From assembly GCF_030704535.1 (NCBI RefSeq), contig NC_081817.1, forward strand, positions 28,459,001 through 28,523,000: a stretch of DNA of 64,000 nt, given 5' to 3'. The notes under the pieces are model-generated. The model ran no database searches, was not told the origin of the DNA, and saw only the letters and a list, made by a program, of their open reading frames with translations. The translations under genes were made by a program, and so were the position numbers. This document shows, one piece after another, positions 1 through 13,296 of the stretch. The first letter of the stretch is position 1; the number at the start of each line of letters is the position of its first letter. Source of the DNA: Vitis vinifera. Lineage: Eukaryota; Streptophyta; Magnoliopsida; Vitales; Vitaceae.

Positions 1-1192
1 ATACATGTTAGGGATATGCCAAAGAACCCATAATTGCCCAGTTTCATAAGAAATTTGACATTTTCAAAATTTTACCTTATCGTAATGTATCGTAATGTTA
101 TTGTATTTGTATTGTAATTGTACTGTATTTTTATTATACCTCTATATTTTTATATAAAAAAAATTAATTTTATAGATTTTTTTTTATCCATCATTGGATT
201 ATCATCAACAACTATTTCACAATATTACAATCAATGAAAATTGAACAACGAATACAAAATAAACAAATGAAAATTATAATCAATTGAGAGACATATTTTA
301 TATAATAAATAACAATATTTGTTGTATATTATACATGTTAGGGATATGCCAAAGAACCCATAATTGCCCAGTTTCATAAGAAATTTGACATTTTCAAAAT
401 TTTACCTTATCATAATGTATCGTAATGTTATTGTATTTGTATTGTAATTGTACTGTATTTTTATTATACCTCTATATTTTTATATAAAAAAAATTAATTT
501 TATAGATTTTTTTTTATCCATCATTGGATTATCATCAACAACTATTTCACAATATTACAATCAATGAAAATTGAACAACGAATACAAAATAAACAAATGA
601 AAATTATAATCAATTGAGAGACATATTTTATATAATAAATAACAATATTTGTTGTATATTATACATGTTAGGGATATGCCAAAGAACCCATAATTGCCCA
701 GTTTCATAAGAAATTTGACATTTTCAAAATTTTACCTTATCGTAATGTTATTGTATTTGTATTGTAATTGTACTGTATTTTTATTATACTTCTATATTTT
801 TATATAAAAAAAATTAATTTTATAGATTTTTTTTTTTATCCATCATTAGATTATCATCAACAACTATTTCACAATATTACAATCAATGAAAATTGAACAA
901 CGAATACAAAATAAACAAATGAAAATTATAATCAATTGAGAGACATATTTTATATAATAAATAACAATATTTGTTGTATATTATATATGTTAGGGATATG
1001 CCAAAGAACCCATAATTGCCCAGTTTCATAAGAAATTTGACATTTCAAAATTTTACCTTATCGTAATGTATCGTAATGTTATTGTATTTGTATTGTAATT
1101 GTACTATATTTTTATTATACCTCTATATTTTTATATAAAAAAAATTAATTTTATAGATTTTTTTATCCATCATTGGATTATCATCAACAACT
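1..1192. repeat. Tandem array of a ~330 bp satellite-like unit
   Basis: Four head-to-tail copies begin at 1, 331, 661 and 983, each opening with ATAYATGTTAGGGATATGCC. Copies 1 and 2 appear identical over 330 bp except for one base near 412. Copy 3 lacks a 10 bp stretch, and copy 4 breaks off near 1192. The array starts at the first base, so it probably continues to the left. The unit is very AT-rich and has no open frame. Near-identity of adjacent copies indicates recent expansion or homogenisation. Confidence 0.93.
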
Positions 1193-2829
1193 TCATGTAT
1201 TGAAATTACAATAGTGTATTTTTGTTGTTGTTTTTTTTTTATAATTTTGGCTTACAAGGATGCTTTATGATAGGAATACAACATGATAGCCTAGAAATGC
1301 CAAATCAGTAAAAAATAATTCAATATTTTGTCATTTTGGTATTTTGTAATGTATCATAATGTTAATATTTTTTCATTGTAACTATATTGCATTTGTATTG
1401 TGCTTATACTTTATAACTGAAATAATGGTTCTTTTACACAACCTTCAAACTACTAGGCATTCGACTCATCATACCAAAATAATACTTATACAAAAAGGTA
1501 ACAAATTTATAACAAAAATATAGTGATCTTAATTCTTTAACAAATTCATAATAAAAGACAAAGTGGTCTCGTACAAAGGGGATTTCGATTTTCAATGACA
1601 ATCCAAATATGTTTATAAATACACAAACAAAGTGGTCTCAAACAAGCATGAAACAACTGAGAACATTTTTTCTTCAATCATGTCAAAAAGTCTTAACAAC
1701 AAAACTAAAGTGCAAACCTTTTCAATGGAAATCAATAATAATCATATCAAACAACCCACCCAGCAAATAAATTAAAAATAAAAACACATCTTCAATATGA
1801 CCTAAATAATATAAAAAAATTCAAAATAATAAATTTAAATAACATTTAAAAAAAAATGTAATTTCTTTCTGAAAACCTCATTCAATATTTCAGATCTAAT
1901 ATCTTACAGCTACATTATTAAAATTATTAACTTTTCCTTCATTCAATCCGATTTTTAAATTATTTATTTATTTTTCCATAAACTGACGTTTTTTTTTGTA
2001 TTAAAAAAAAAACTGACCTTTAATGGATTTCTTGCTAGATTCACAAAAAAAAAACAAGTTTTGTGTATCGGTTGTAGAGAATGACCTGAAGTGCGCACCT
2101 TTTTCCTTTCCCCTTTTTCTTCTACAACTCGGCTCCAGATAGGTTAAAGAAAGGGAGAATAAACTCTTTTCCAGATAGGTTAAAGAAAGGGAGAATAAAC
2201 CATTTTTCACTTTCCGTTGCTTTTCACTTATTAAGGGTAGTATTGGCATTTAAATAAAATAAGTCCTTTGGAGGAATTATTATCATTTTACGTTACCCTT
2301 TACAAGACTTATCAAAGTTACCTACCCTCATTGGTCATTTATTCCCTCAGCCTACCCTTAAGGGTAATTCCCCCAAAATAAAATACTATAAAAACAAACA
2401 ACATAATATTTAACACTATTAAGTATTAAAGTTCTATTTAGAATTAAGTAAAAAAACAAACACTACCTAAGTTGAACTTGAATTACTTACCTTAGATTGA
2501 GGTTAGGTTGATTTGAGCTTAAATTGATTAGGTTAGTCATCAATCCGACCAACTCATCTAGGTCATAAGCCCTAAATGTAAAAGAAGAAAAAATTAATTA
2601 AAGGTATATGGTGTACCATAAATAATAATAAATAGAGAAACAATTGCAAAGCCCATTATTAGGATTGTCACAAACATTATAAAAAATAAATATAATAAAA
2701 AATATTTAAAAGCTCCCCCATAATTTATTAATTTTAAATTAAATACATATTTTTAATTTTAAGGGCCAAAAAGAAATTTAAATTTAGAAAAATACATGAA
2801 AAAACTATTTCCTTTTAAAATAAACAGCA
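1193..2829. other. AT-rich intergenic stretch upstream of the WD40 gene
   Basis: No gene was recognised. Positions about 1280-1410 look like a strongly diverged copy of the neighbouring 330 bp unit, sharing the run of TAATGTATC, ATAATGTTA and TTTGTATTGT words. Positions 2135-2200 hold a 36 bp direct duplication. The short open frame across 2001-2249 on the minus strand is built from that duplication and shows no domain. Confidence 0.6.
2135..2202. repeat. 36 bp tandem duplication
   Basis: The word CCAGATAGGTTAAAGAAAGG recurs at 2135 and 2171, with period 36 and about 30 matching bases. It lies about 0.9 kb upstream of the WD40 gene start. Confidence 0.85.
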
Positions 2830-3099
2830 TGGGCGATTAGAATCGTCTTCTACTTCGAATTCTTCTAGGGTTTTACTCATAGCCACTTCAAAGGCGCTTA
2901 GGGTCATCTACAGTCGAATTCTCCGTTTGCCTCCTTTTCTTTTTTCCCGTTTTCCCTTTTTCTGATTGTGTGGTTATTGTTATCGACATTGAAGGATTCT
3001 CTCACAAGTAGTTGATTACGATAATCTCAATTTTGAACGAAAAATAGAAGATTAATTCTAAAGAAAAATCCTTTTCGGAATCGGGGGAAGGATAGAGTG

Positions 3100-4458
3100 A
3101 TGGGTGGAGCAAAGAAAGAAACCCAAAAAACAGCTCAAAATTGTGAAAAAAGCTTGATTTGTCACACAGAAGATACTAATGCTCCAGAGGTTCCAGTTTC
3201 GCTGTTTGAATTTTCAGTGGAGAATCACTTCAAAGCCATGGATACGATATCTAGGCTATGCGAAGAGGAGGCAGAGGCCAATGCAATCCGAGAAAGCGAA
3301 ATTGAGCGGTTATCCTCCACCATCCTTTTCTTGAGGTCAGTGCTTTTGGATTACGTATAATGTATCCCATGTTGCATTTTTGTTGAATTTTTATGAATTT
3401 ACCATAATTAATTATTGTTATTATTTTGGAATCGAAATTTTGGATTGGAGGTTTAGAGGACACAGTGAAAATTTGGGACCCTTTTAACTTTGCTTTTAGC
3501 GGTAGAAGAAGCAGAAGTAGAACTATTGTTATTGTGCCATTGAGTATTGCTCTACTACTGGAAGTGAACGTGTATAAGGCTGATACTTTTGCTGCTACTA
3601 ATTCTTATAGTGGTCGTACAGTTTTAGCAACCCTTATAGGAGCTTGGTGGGGGTGCTTCGTTGTTACTTTTGAGTTTGTTTCACTCTCTTGGAGTGAACG
3701 ATTTGGTGCTTGGTGTTTAAACACTGGTCCTTGTTCTGGGACTAGTGGGTTTACTTTCTCAAACACAATGTTCTTATTGGTATTGCCGATATGATAAGTT
3801 GCCAAAGTAACATTATTCCTTAAAAAAAAAGTTAATATCAATACTATCAAAAAAATAATGGAAACTTTATGTTAAAGATGATTTTCTTAAAATTAAGGAT
3901 AATTTAATTTAAAAATTCAATTAAATAAAAATATGCTTAACATAGAGACACTATAGATAAATCACATTCGGAACTGTGAAGTGAGGACCCAAGTTTGAGA
4001 GATCTATCTAAACATCCTTAGAATTTGTGTCTCCTTCAATGATTAAGAAGCTTTCCCAAACAAGACTGTAATGAGATTGATTTGGAGGATTAAAAGTGTT
4101 ATCACAGTAAACATTGTGGGCCTAAATTCTAAAATTCTAATAGTTTAAGCTTTTAGGAAAGTTGGTAACTCAACATGCTATCATAGTGTTATTGTCTCCG
4201 TCTATAGATCTCATCTTTTCATGTGTAGGTATGACCTTTCCTTTGTTGAAATTGAGTTCTACCTCATTCATTGGCAGTATGGTTAGATTATGCATGACAA
4301 ATCTTATAAAATTGTAATCCTTGAGAAATTTACACTAATTTCATTTAAAATTTAGTTTAGATCCAAGCTTTCAAACTTTTAGTTATTTAATTGCATAGCC
4401 ATGAGATTTTTTATTCAGACCCTCGCAGGTTAGTTGTTGTTACTTTTTTTATATTTTA

Positions 4459-4500
<42 letters not shown>

Positions 4501-7500
4501 GTTTAAAGTAAGAGGATATTATAAAAAGAAACGCCAACAGAGTGTCCCAATATATACAAAAAATATACAACGGGTGCCTAAAGACAACCAAAAGAAGAAA
4601 GGGGCAACAAAAAACAAAACCCCCTTGAAGAGAGCCCAACTAGGCAACAAAATTTATAAGAATAAGAAGGAACTAAAATTATAAACAACTTAGACCAATC
4701 CTAAAGATTACAAAGAAAAGAGTGGTTTAGCCCTTGAAAAGAATCCTCCTTATTTTTGAATGATCTACAGTTTCTTTCCTTCCAAATGTCTAAAATAGGC
4801 ATAAAGGAGGAGCCGGCTGCACCTTTTTCTGTTTTTTATCCACAAAACAGTCATGTCATCCTAATAGCATCTCTTTGATTGAGGAGGGAAGCATTCACGA
4901 CACACCACACCAAATTGAGAATAGTAAATGTCATAAAACCCTTGTCTTGACACAACAAATGATGATGTGATCAAGGGATTCTTCCTCTAAATGACAAAGA
5001 AAAAATCTGTTTGCCGAAGACCACCATCTCCTCTGTAAATGATGTAAGATTAAATCTTTATTCCATGTAGCCTCTCAAGCAAAAAGGCCCACCTTTGGCA
5101 GTACCCAATAGTTCCAAATAATGCTTGTTGGTAAAGAAACTGGACTTCTTGACTCCAAAGCTAAGTATAGGGATTTAACAAAAAATTACCATTCTTTGAC
5201 TTTGTTTAAATCATCTTATCTTTCTCATCCCTGCACAACCTCCTCCCTTACAGCCTTGTAAGGAAACTCTTCAAAATTTCCACCTTTCAATCATTAAGAA
5301 GCCTAGAGAAGCAGGAGGCTCAATGACCCCTGTCAATTGATGGGTTCCAAACATCCTCCACCTAAGCCTCCTTAGAAACAACAATAGCAAATAAAGAAGG
5401 AAAAGTAGTATACAACGGTTCATCACCACACCACTTGTCCTTCCAAAATCTCACCTTCTACCCATTACCCATTGAGAAGGCCACTCTACTAGTCAAAATA
5501 TCCCAATCCTTCCTAATGGTTTTCCATAACTCTATCCCATACCCTTCTCTCACATCATGGGAGCGCTATTCTCCTTCTTCCCCGTATTTTCCACTTATGA
5601 CTTGCTTCCAAAAGGTCCCCTATCCTCAGCATAATGCCAACTCCATTTACAAAGTAGGGCTTTGTTGAGTGTCAAGACATTCCTAACCACCAAATCACTT
5701 GTTGCTATTTATCCAAATAGCAATCCTTATAGATATCTTTATGACAAGTCTGTTGAATTGTACAACACATTATTGGGATGAAATACTTGCTATTATTGCG
5801 TTTGAGTCTAGCATTATGTGCTTAGTTTCTTTGGCTCAAGGGAATATGTGTTGTGTAAATAATAGCTAAAGGTATAAATGAATTGATTGAGCAGCGTACT
5901 GAGCTATTAAAGCTTCAGTTGGATGAAGCTGGATAACTCTGGTGGTGAGCTTGGCTACTCAAGTTTGGTTTGACCTCATTGTAGGTTTGCCTATATTAAA
6001 GTTTATTCATGATCCCAACTTCTTAATCAACCGTAATTGTTATCGTAATTCAACCATAGTTTTTATGTTAAAGCTTGACACTTCTAACTTTTCCAATTAT
6101 AAGATATATCTCATTTCAAAATTCATCCATAAGCAATGATGCAAATTACCAATGATAACATAATGCAAAAGACTATTTAATAATTCAACATACTGACTGT
6201 ATTTTATTCTCAACTGATCTCTTTAAGTGCTTTTTATAATTGTAAGATGCCTATCGTGACTATTTTTAGTCTAATCAAGTTGAGCTTGTTATGCCAAGAC
6301 AATTGAGCTTGAAACTTCAGGTTGGGTTTGGCTTGCACATTTGGCAAATAAGCCAGTCCAAGCTACTTAAAGTAGCTTTCTTCTAACATACTTTGTGTTT
6401 TTTTTTTTTTTTTTTGTATCACTTTTATGGAACTCATCATAAGCTATATGCATGTGACGTAGGACGGATGAAAGTCCAATGTTCCACATCGGCTGATTAC
6501 TAATGTTCTTGGGCCTTATATGTAGGGCTACCTCTATCCCCCATTGGCTTAAGCTTTTGGGAGTGTATGTGTTCCCGCATCATTTGGTATTAGGGCGAGG
6601 TTTGACCTAGCTAGCCCTATGCTCGCTGATGTGGGTGTCAACCATTGAGTGGGGGCATCTGATGTAGGACAGACAGAAGTCCAATGTCCCACATCAGCTG
6701 ATTAGCACTCTCTCTACCCCTCATTAACTTGAGCTTTTGGGAGTGTATGTGGTCCCACATCAGCATGTGTGGTTGATGACCAAGCCAGGCCAAGCAGCTC
6801 ACAAGCAGATTGCTTCTAAGATAGTTTGTACTGCTGAACCTCTATTTTATCACTTTAGCGAAACTCATCCTACGCCATGGGCTGCTTGTCTTTCTAATGG
6901 TTGTTAAAAGCTTCTAACTGTTCATTGCTTATGGGTTCTGTAAAAACAGTTTTTTTTATAGGTAAATTTTTGTTCCCTTTGTGACTTGTACTTGGAACCT
7001 CCCACAAACCCTCCCCATCCTTTTACCACTTGAGCCAAGCCTCAAGGGCTGGGTTATGTAAAAACGGTGTCTAGCAACTTTTGGATTTTGATAACATACA
7101 AGGGCATTTTTCATTCAACATGTAAGAGGAATTGTGTTTTATCAACTGTCTACTCAGCTGGTGCTCTATATGCTCTTATTTTCCATTATTTTTCATAAGT
7201 TTTTCTATGCATATTTTCAGAGAATGGAGACATTACAATTACAAACCAAGAACAATTAACTTTGCTTCCGAAACTGAAAGTTCTCTGGGAAGGGATGTTG
7301 TCGATGGGATAAACTTACATCAGTTTTCAGCTGCAAGTGTACCTAAGGTACATGATAAGAGTTATTTTGGAGTTGCAAATGTTCTCTGCTTAAGTCTGTT
7401 TTTCTCTACCACATGAATTTCCAGAATTAGTTTTCTCTTAGTGTACTGTGTACACTTGGTTTCCTTTCTGATAAAGTTATTTCATGTTGATGCAGGAGAG

Positions 7501-10500
7501 ATTTTCTGGGGCCACAACATCTTCAGAATCCAGGTATTATGGTTGGATTTAGGTTTTGAGTGGTGCATACTTGGAAACAAATTGGCAGTAAATTTCAGAA
7601 GGTTTCTAATATTACAATCAATAATTTTTGTGCCATGTGTGAGGCTCATAAGAACATATATTGAGGTTCTTGCTTATTTACACTTGAATTTTCCTGCAAT
7701 TAAGGTGTTGAACATGTTCTTCATGGTTTAAAACTGAACAGCTTTTGTGAATAGCTAGAAAGCATTAACATCATATTATATTAAGTCGTACAAATGCAAG
7801 TAACTTATGAATGTTATTAGTAAACCTATAATTTGTTTTGACATATTGAAATATTCATTCTTCTTTTAGTGACCATATCAAAAGTTGGTTTTGCACCTTA
7901 TCCGTCTCTACATGAGCAACTCATAATGTTATCTTTTGTGAAACTTTCAGGTTGTTTTAAGTTGTAACTAAGGCCATGTTATTTAATTGACAATTTGATT
8001 GCATGACATGTGTTTGTGGGGTTTTTCTTTCCTTTTTGTCAAAATCAATGTGAATAGTGGTGCTAGTGTACAAAAAAGAGTCAGGTCCTTGAGCAGACAG
8101 ACTGCAATTGTAGTACTTGGTGAGGGTTCAAGTCCTGGTCATTTTTTGTGCGGCTTGGTAGCTTACCAAGCATCTACTTTTAATAAAAGCTGGGGTATAA
8201 TATGCTAATGATTGGGAAAAAAATTGTTTGTATTGTATCAATGGTGGATGCAAAAACATTCAATGACTGGAAATAAATAAAGCAATAATCGAGATATTAG
8301 ATGAATAACGGAAATTAAATGAGAGTATTGAAGGGAAGAATTAAGGAGGCTACATTACCTTAGTGAGCCCTTATGCATGCAATGTGACCCATATCTTGGC
8401 TGGAAACAACACTTTTTAATAGTCACCCGGTTCTTCAGTTGACCTAGATCATGCTACTTGAAGGCTCCATGCCCTTTAACTCACTCCACCATTGCATTCC
8501 CATTCGAGACATTTCAAGCAATCAGAAATCATGGTGACAGTAAGAAGGACTTGATCTCTGTGGCTCACTCCACTATCAATTCTTGTTCAAGGCATTTCAA
8601 GCAACAAAGGACTACAATCATATTTGTTAAAAACTTGCAATACATGATACAATACAACAATGTTATACTTTTTTTTTATTCTTTTTATTTTATGAAAATC
8701 AATACCTATTGCAATCTATATCGCAATCTTAAGTGTATCTTATTATACACATACATTACATGATATGATATCTGATAGGTATGGAAATTAATACCTCTTG
8801 GGTAGCTTCCATTCTTCTACAGCTTTCAGGTGGCAAGCATGCGCTGCCTGAGTTGGGAAATCTTCACTGCCCCCAAGGTTGCTTGCTTGGTAGGTTGTGA
8901 AATGTGATGCCTTTAGGAAAAAAAGAAACTTTTAGGTGTGCATTGGAGTGCTTTGATGTGGAAAGAGAAGAGTGGAAATGAGGACGAGGGAAGAAGAGCA
9001 TGAGAAAAGGAGGGGGGAAAGAGTCATGGGCATTTTTGTTAATCTTTCTCTATTCCAAAATTAATTGAGGGTTGCGAACTGGGTTGTTTTCGCATCCTTT
9101 TATGCTTTTTGGTCCCGATTTTCCTGCAAAACTGATACAACACATATCACTGCACCATGTGATAATTAATTCAATTCAAATAGGCATTTTAATGCTTAAG
9201 TGATGCAAAAATTGTATGATTGTGTAAGATTAAATGTATCAATTTTCTTGTTTGTTCTTTTGTTTTTTGCTTCCTTGTATATGGTATACTCCGTGTATAC
9301 CCTTTCTCTTGCCTTTTGGCTCTTAATGAATTTTCTTTACCTATCAAAAAAAATTAAATGTATCAATTTCATGCCAATCTACATGTAACATTACAACTAA
9401 AGTTGCAAATGGTACTTTCTTTAAATTTCTTATGTTTTTACTTGGAACATACTTTTGCTTAAAGCCTATTGCTGATTCTTAGACATGTTGAATGCTGGGA
9501 TATATTATACACACGAGTCCAACTATAAACTTGATGGTACCTTTTAGCCTTTTATGTCTATAGTTTTCCTCCTAATGCTTTAATTTATACATATTAGAAT
9601 GTCTCTCATTATATCTTCTTGCAGAAAAGACTTTGTACTGTATGTCGGAGGGTGTGTTTGGGCATTGGATTGGTGTCCTAAAGTTAATCAAAGGTCTGGC
9701 TGTCATTTCAGTTGTGAGGTATTTATCTTCCTTTCTTCTTCTCTGTCCTTCATTATCCCAGTTGTTAGAAGGGAGTCTTTGTGTCTGGGTCAACTTTGAG
9801 GATTTTACTTACATTTGGAGACTTATGATAGATGCTCATAAGCAGGCTTATATCTTTTAGTATCAGAAAATCACTTAAATTAGTCTGTTTGTTATTAGTT
9901 CTTGGTGTTTTTAAATCATAGGTACCCCTGGGACTCTAGGCCAGTAACTCCTGAAAACAAGCTCAACCTTTTTTTTCCATCCAAAACTCCCCCTTAAAAC
10001 AAGTTATTATGATGCTACCATAGGTTTATAGTTTGCTTGGTCCTTGAGTTACTTGAGCTTGAAGTATCTTAGTTCAGGAAGGACGCCAAATATTGAACTC
10101 TATAAAGTTACTCGGATAGATGTAACCTATACAAAATAAAATCCCAATGAATTTCTAAGGTAGAAACACCATAGATCAAACATAAGTAATAGAAAAACCC
10201 AAAAAGAACAACTCCAACCACAAATATACATGCACAAGCACACACATGTGTGCACACAAAAAAAAAAAAAAAAAGAAGAGAGAGAAGTAAAATGTAGAGA
10301 AGTAATAAATATATAAAAAGAAAAAAACTACTAGTTGCATGACTACTTTTGTACTGTTGAAACATGAATAATAACAAATACAGTAGGATGAATAATTCCA
10401 GATATTGTAACTCAAATTGCAATAAATCTGTTTGTTAGAACCATCTAATTAATTGCTAGTTAAACAGGAAACCTCTCATATACCATTCTACATGGTTTTG

Positions 10501-13258
10501 CATGCAGGTGTGTGTTTGGGCGCTTGATAGTTCATATCTCAAATTGTAGGAAATGGGGACTTGGCTCAAAAAAGATCTCAAATAGTACTTGGATTTGGCA
10601 TAATAAAAGGAAAAAAATCAGTTGAGAAGTAAAAATTAGCACTTGATAAAAAGAACTCTGTTTCTTTTTTCTTTTATTTGTATTTAAAAGAAATAGTGAA
10701 CATGCATGGCAAACTAGGAGTATCTGAGAAGGATCTCATCCCTACGCCCTTGTCATGTTCTGTCAAGATGGGTATATTGGGTGACAATGAAGAGTCTGGG
10801 TATCACAGCTCATATGAATTATGATAATTGCATCCCAAGCAAGCCCAGTTTTCCCCCTTTATCATCAACATGCTTTGCATCATGTTATTCTTCTTCCTTA
10901 GATTTGCATGTACCAATTCTGCTTTCATAGTAATGAGATTCAAAAGGAAAAAAACCTAACTTTAATCTTTATGTTTAGAAGCAAATGTCGGTCTATTACA
11001 CAACCTTAACTTTGACTTTGGGTAACTCTTGCTGGTTCTGGTCCAAAATTTAACTTGCATGAATTTTATAGACGTTTGCTAGAACACTTGGGTATTAGCA
11101 ACTTCAATTTTGACTTTTGGATGATTATACACTTTGTGTTGTTGTATTATTGTTGGATATATGATTTTACTTTCTTTCTCTTATTTTACATTTCAGTTTA
11201 TTGCTGTTTCTGCTCATCCTCCTGAATCTTCTTATCACAAGATTGGTGCCCCTCTTTCTGGGAGAGGTATTGTTCAGATATGGTGTCTTCTAAATAACAG
11301 TATGGATGAAGATATGCCTCCTCCAGTGGGAAAACCAAAAGGGAGACCTAGAAAGAATGACAGTGCGAAGGACAAAGCAAGTACACCTCAGAGGCAGAGA
11401 GGTAGACCTAGAAAAAAGCCAATAATTGAATCACTTGATGTATTGGACTGTGAAAACCAATTTGCTCAATCTCTCGGTCAATTCCCAGAAATATCATCTG
11501 AATTGGTTGCTAGCAATGGACTTTCTATGAATAGCCATGAACATGCAGTACAAGAAGCTGCTAATAAACAAGAAAAAGGTTTCAACCGAGGTATGGCTGC
11601 ATGTAATACAGCAGTTAAAACTTCAGCACGGAGGCCAAGAGGGAGACCTAGAAAAAGGCCAATAATTGAATCTCTTGATGGTTTAGATTGTGAAAACCAA
11701 CTTCTTCAACCTCTTGCTGTGCAATTCCCTGAAAATTCATGCAAATCATTTGCTATAGATGGACTTTCCACGAGTAGCCATGAATATTCTGTACAAGAAT
11801 GTGCTAATAAACAAGAAAAAGGTTTCAACCAAGTTATGGCTGCATGTAACTCAGCACCTAAAACTCCAACAGAGAGGAGAAGATCGAAACGTAAGACACG
11901 GGTGGTGAATTATAGTGATGAGAGCAGTCTCCCTTTATCAACTCAAAACAAGAACAAAGAATCTTCCCCTGCAAATTTTCAAACACATATCAACTCTGAA
12001 GAGCATCCCATGATGTCTAGTGATGATATGCCCCAAAATAGTTCCTTTGGAATCAGCTCAGCTAATGATTCTATTCCAAACGATGTTGCCTTGCCAAGAA
12101 TTGTGTTATGCCTAGCTCACAATGGAAAGGTTGCATGGGATGTGAAATGGCGGCCTTCTAGCATGTCTGATTTGGAATGCAAGCATAGGATGGGTTACCT
12201 TGCTGTCTTGCTGGGAAATGGATCTCTGGAAGTGTAAGATACTGTCGTTTCATAGGTTTTATCTCCTTATTTTATTATTTTGTTGTCTAATCTTTCTTTT
12301 TCATTTTGTTAGTGTTTTACTTTGGTTGAACAATTCATTTTTTCTTTCTTCTCACATTTAGAGAACAGATAGTATTGCATCGTAGCAGTGGATGTTAATA
12401 ATATGGCTTATTATGATGAATAAATGTTAGTTTTTGCTTTGTGGCCACCATTCAGAGACAAGAATGATATTAGTATATGGGGATAGTTTGTGAGATGCTT
12501 GAATTCAGCACATTCTAAACATCGTGGCACAGATTTGGGTACAAGATTCTGGGTTATGTATTTTCAGCCACTATAAACACTTGCACAAGCTTTTGCTAGT
12601 GTTTTGGAGATTTACCTGCCAGCTTGAGCATATAACATATGTTGCCTTTCAGGTTTTATTGTGATACAGTAGAATCTCAAGTTATTTTTAGTGGCATTTT
12701 GCTTCTGTTGCTTTAAGCAAAGGCCATTCTAGATGTTCATCTTGAATGCGATGCCAAATTTATTTGTGGTGTCTCCTTGTGAGTTGTGAATGGAAAAGTT
12801 TGTTGCCTACCAGAAATAATTAAAAAAATAGTAATAATGGAAAAGTTGATCTCCTTGTTGAACTAGAGGAGTTTTATGTGCTTTAGGTCTGTATCATTGA
12901 TCACTGAAATCTATTCATTTGTAAATGCTTTTTGTTGGTTATTATCACAGGATTCTTAAAAAAATAAAAATCTGCAGGTGCATTTGTTAAGTTTCTTTTT
13001 TCCTATTATTTGCAATAGACTGTAATATTTGTATTAGTTTCTTGCTTTAACATTTCTATTTTTTAATTTCACAGGCAGTCATCTTTGGTGATGTTATCTA
13101 ATGATTTCATGTATTAAATGCAGGTGGGAGGTTCCTTCTCTTCATACAATTAAAGTTATTTATTCTTCTTCTAAAAAGGAGGGCACTGATCCTCGCTTCA
13201 TAAAACTGAAGCCAGTCTTTAGATGCTCAAACTTGAAGTATGGTGACAGACAAAGGTA

Positions 13259-13296
<38 letters not shown>

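Noticed and set aside
6480..6500. USE-like CCACATCGG as a second snRNA promoter
   Set aside because: It is inside a TRIM LTR, no TATA box follows at 23 or 33 nt, and no snRNA sequence lies downstream.
8125..8135. GGTTCAAGTCC as box B of a tRNA or SINE
   Set aside because: No box A at a fitting distance and no cloverleaf could be drawn; kept only as a chance match.
8479..8605. Tandem repeat of CTCACTCCAC...CATTTCAAGCAA
   Set aside because: Only short shared words about 85 bp apart; too weak to list as a repeat.
10108..10422. Minus-strand hydrophobic frame
   Set aside because: Low-complexity Leu/Phe/Tyr composition from A/T-rich and poly(A) DNA.
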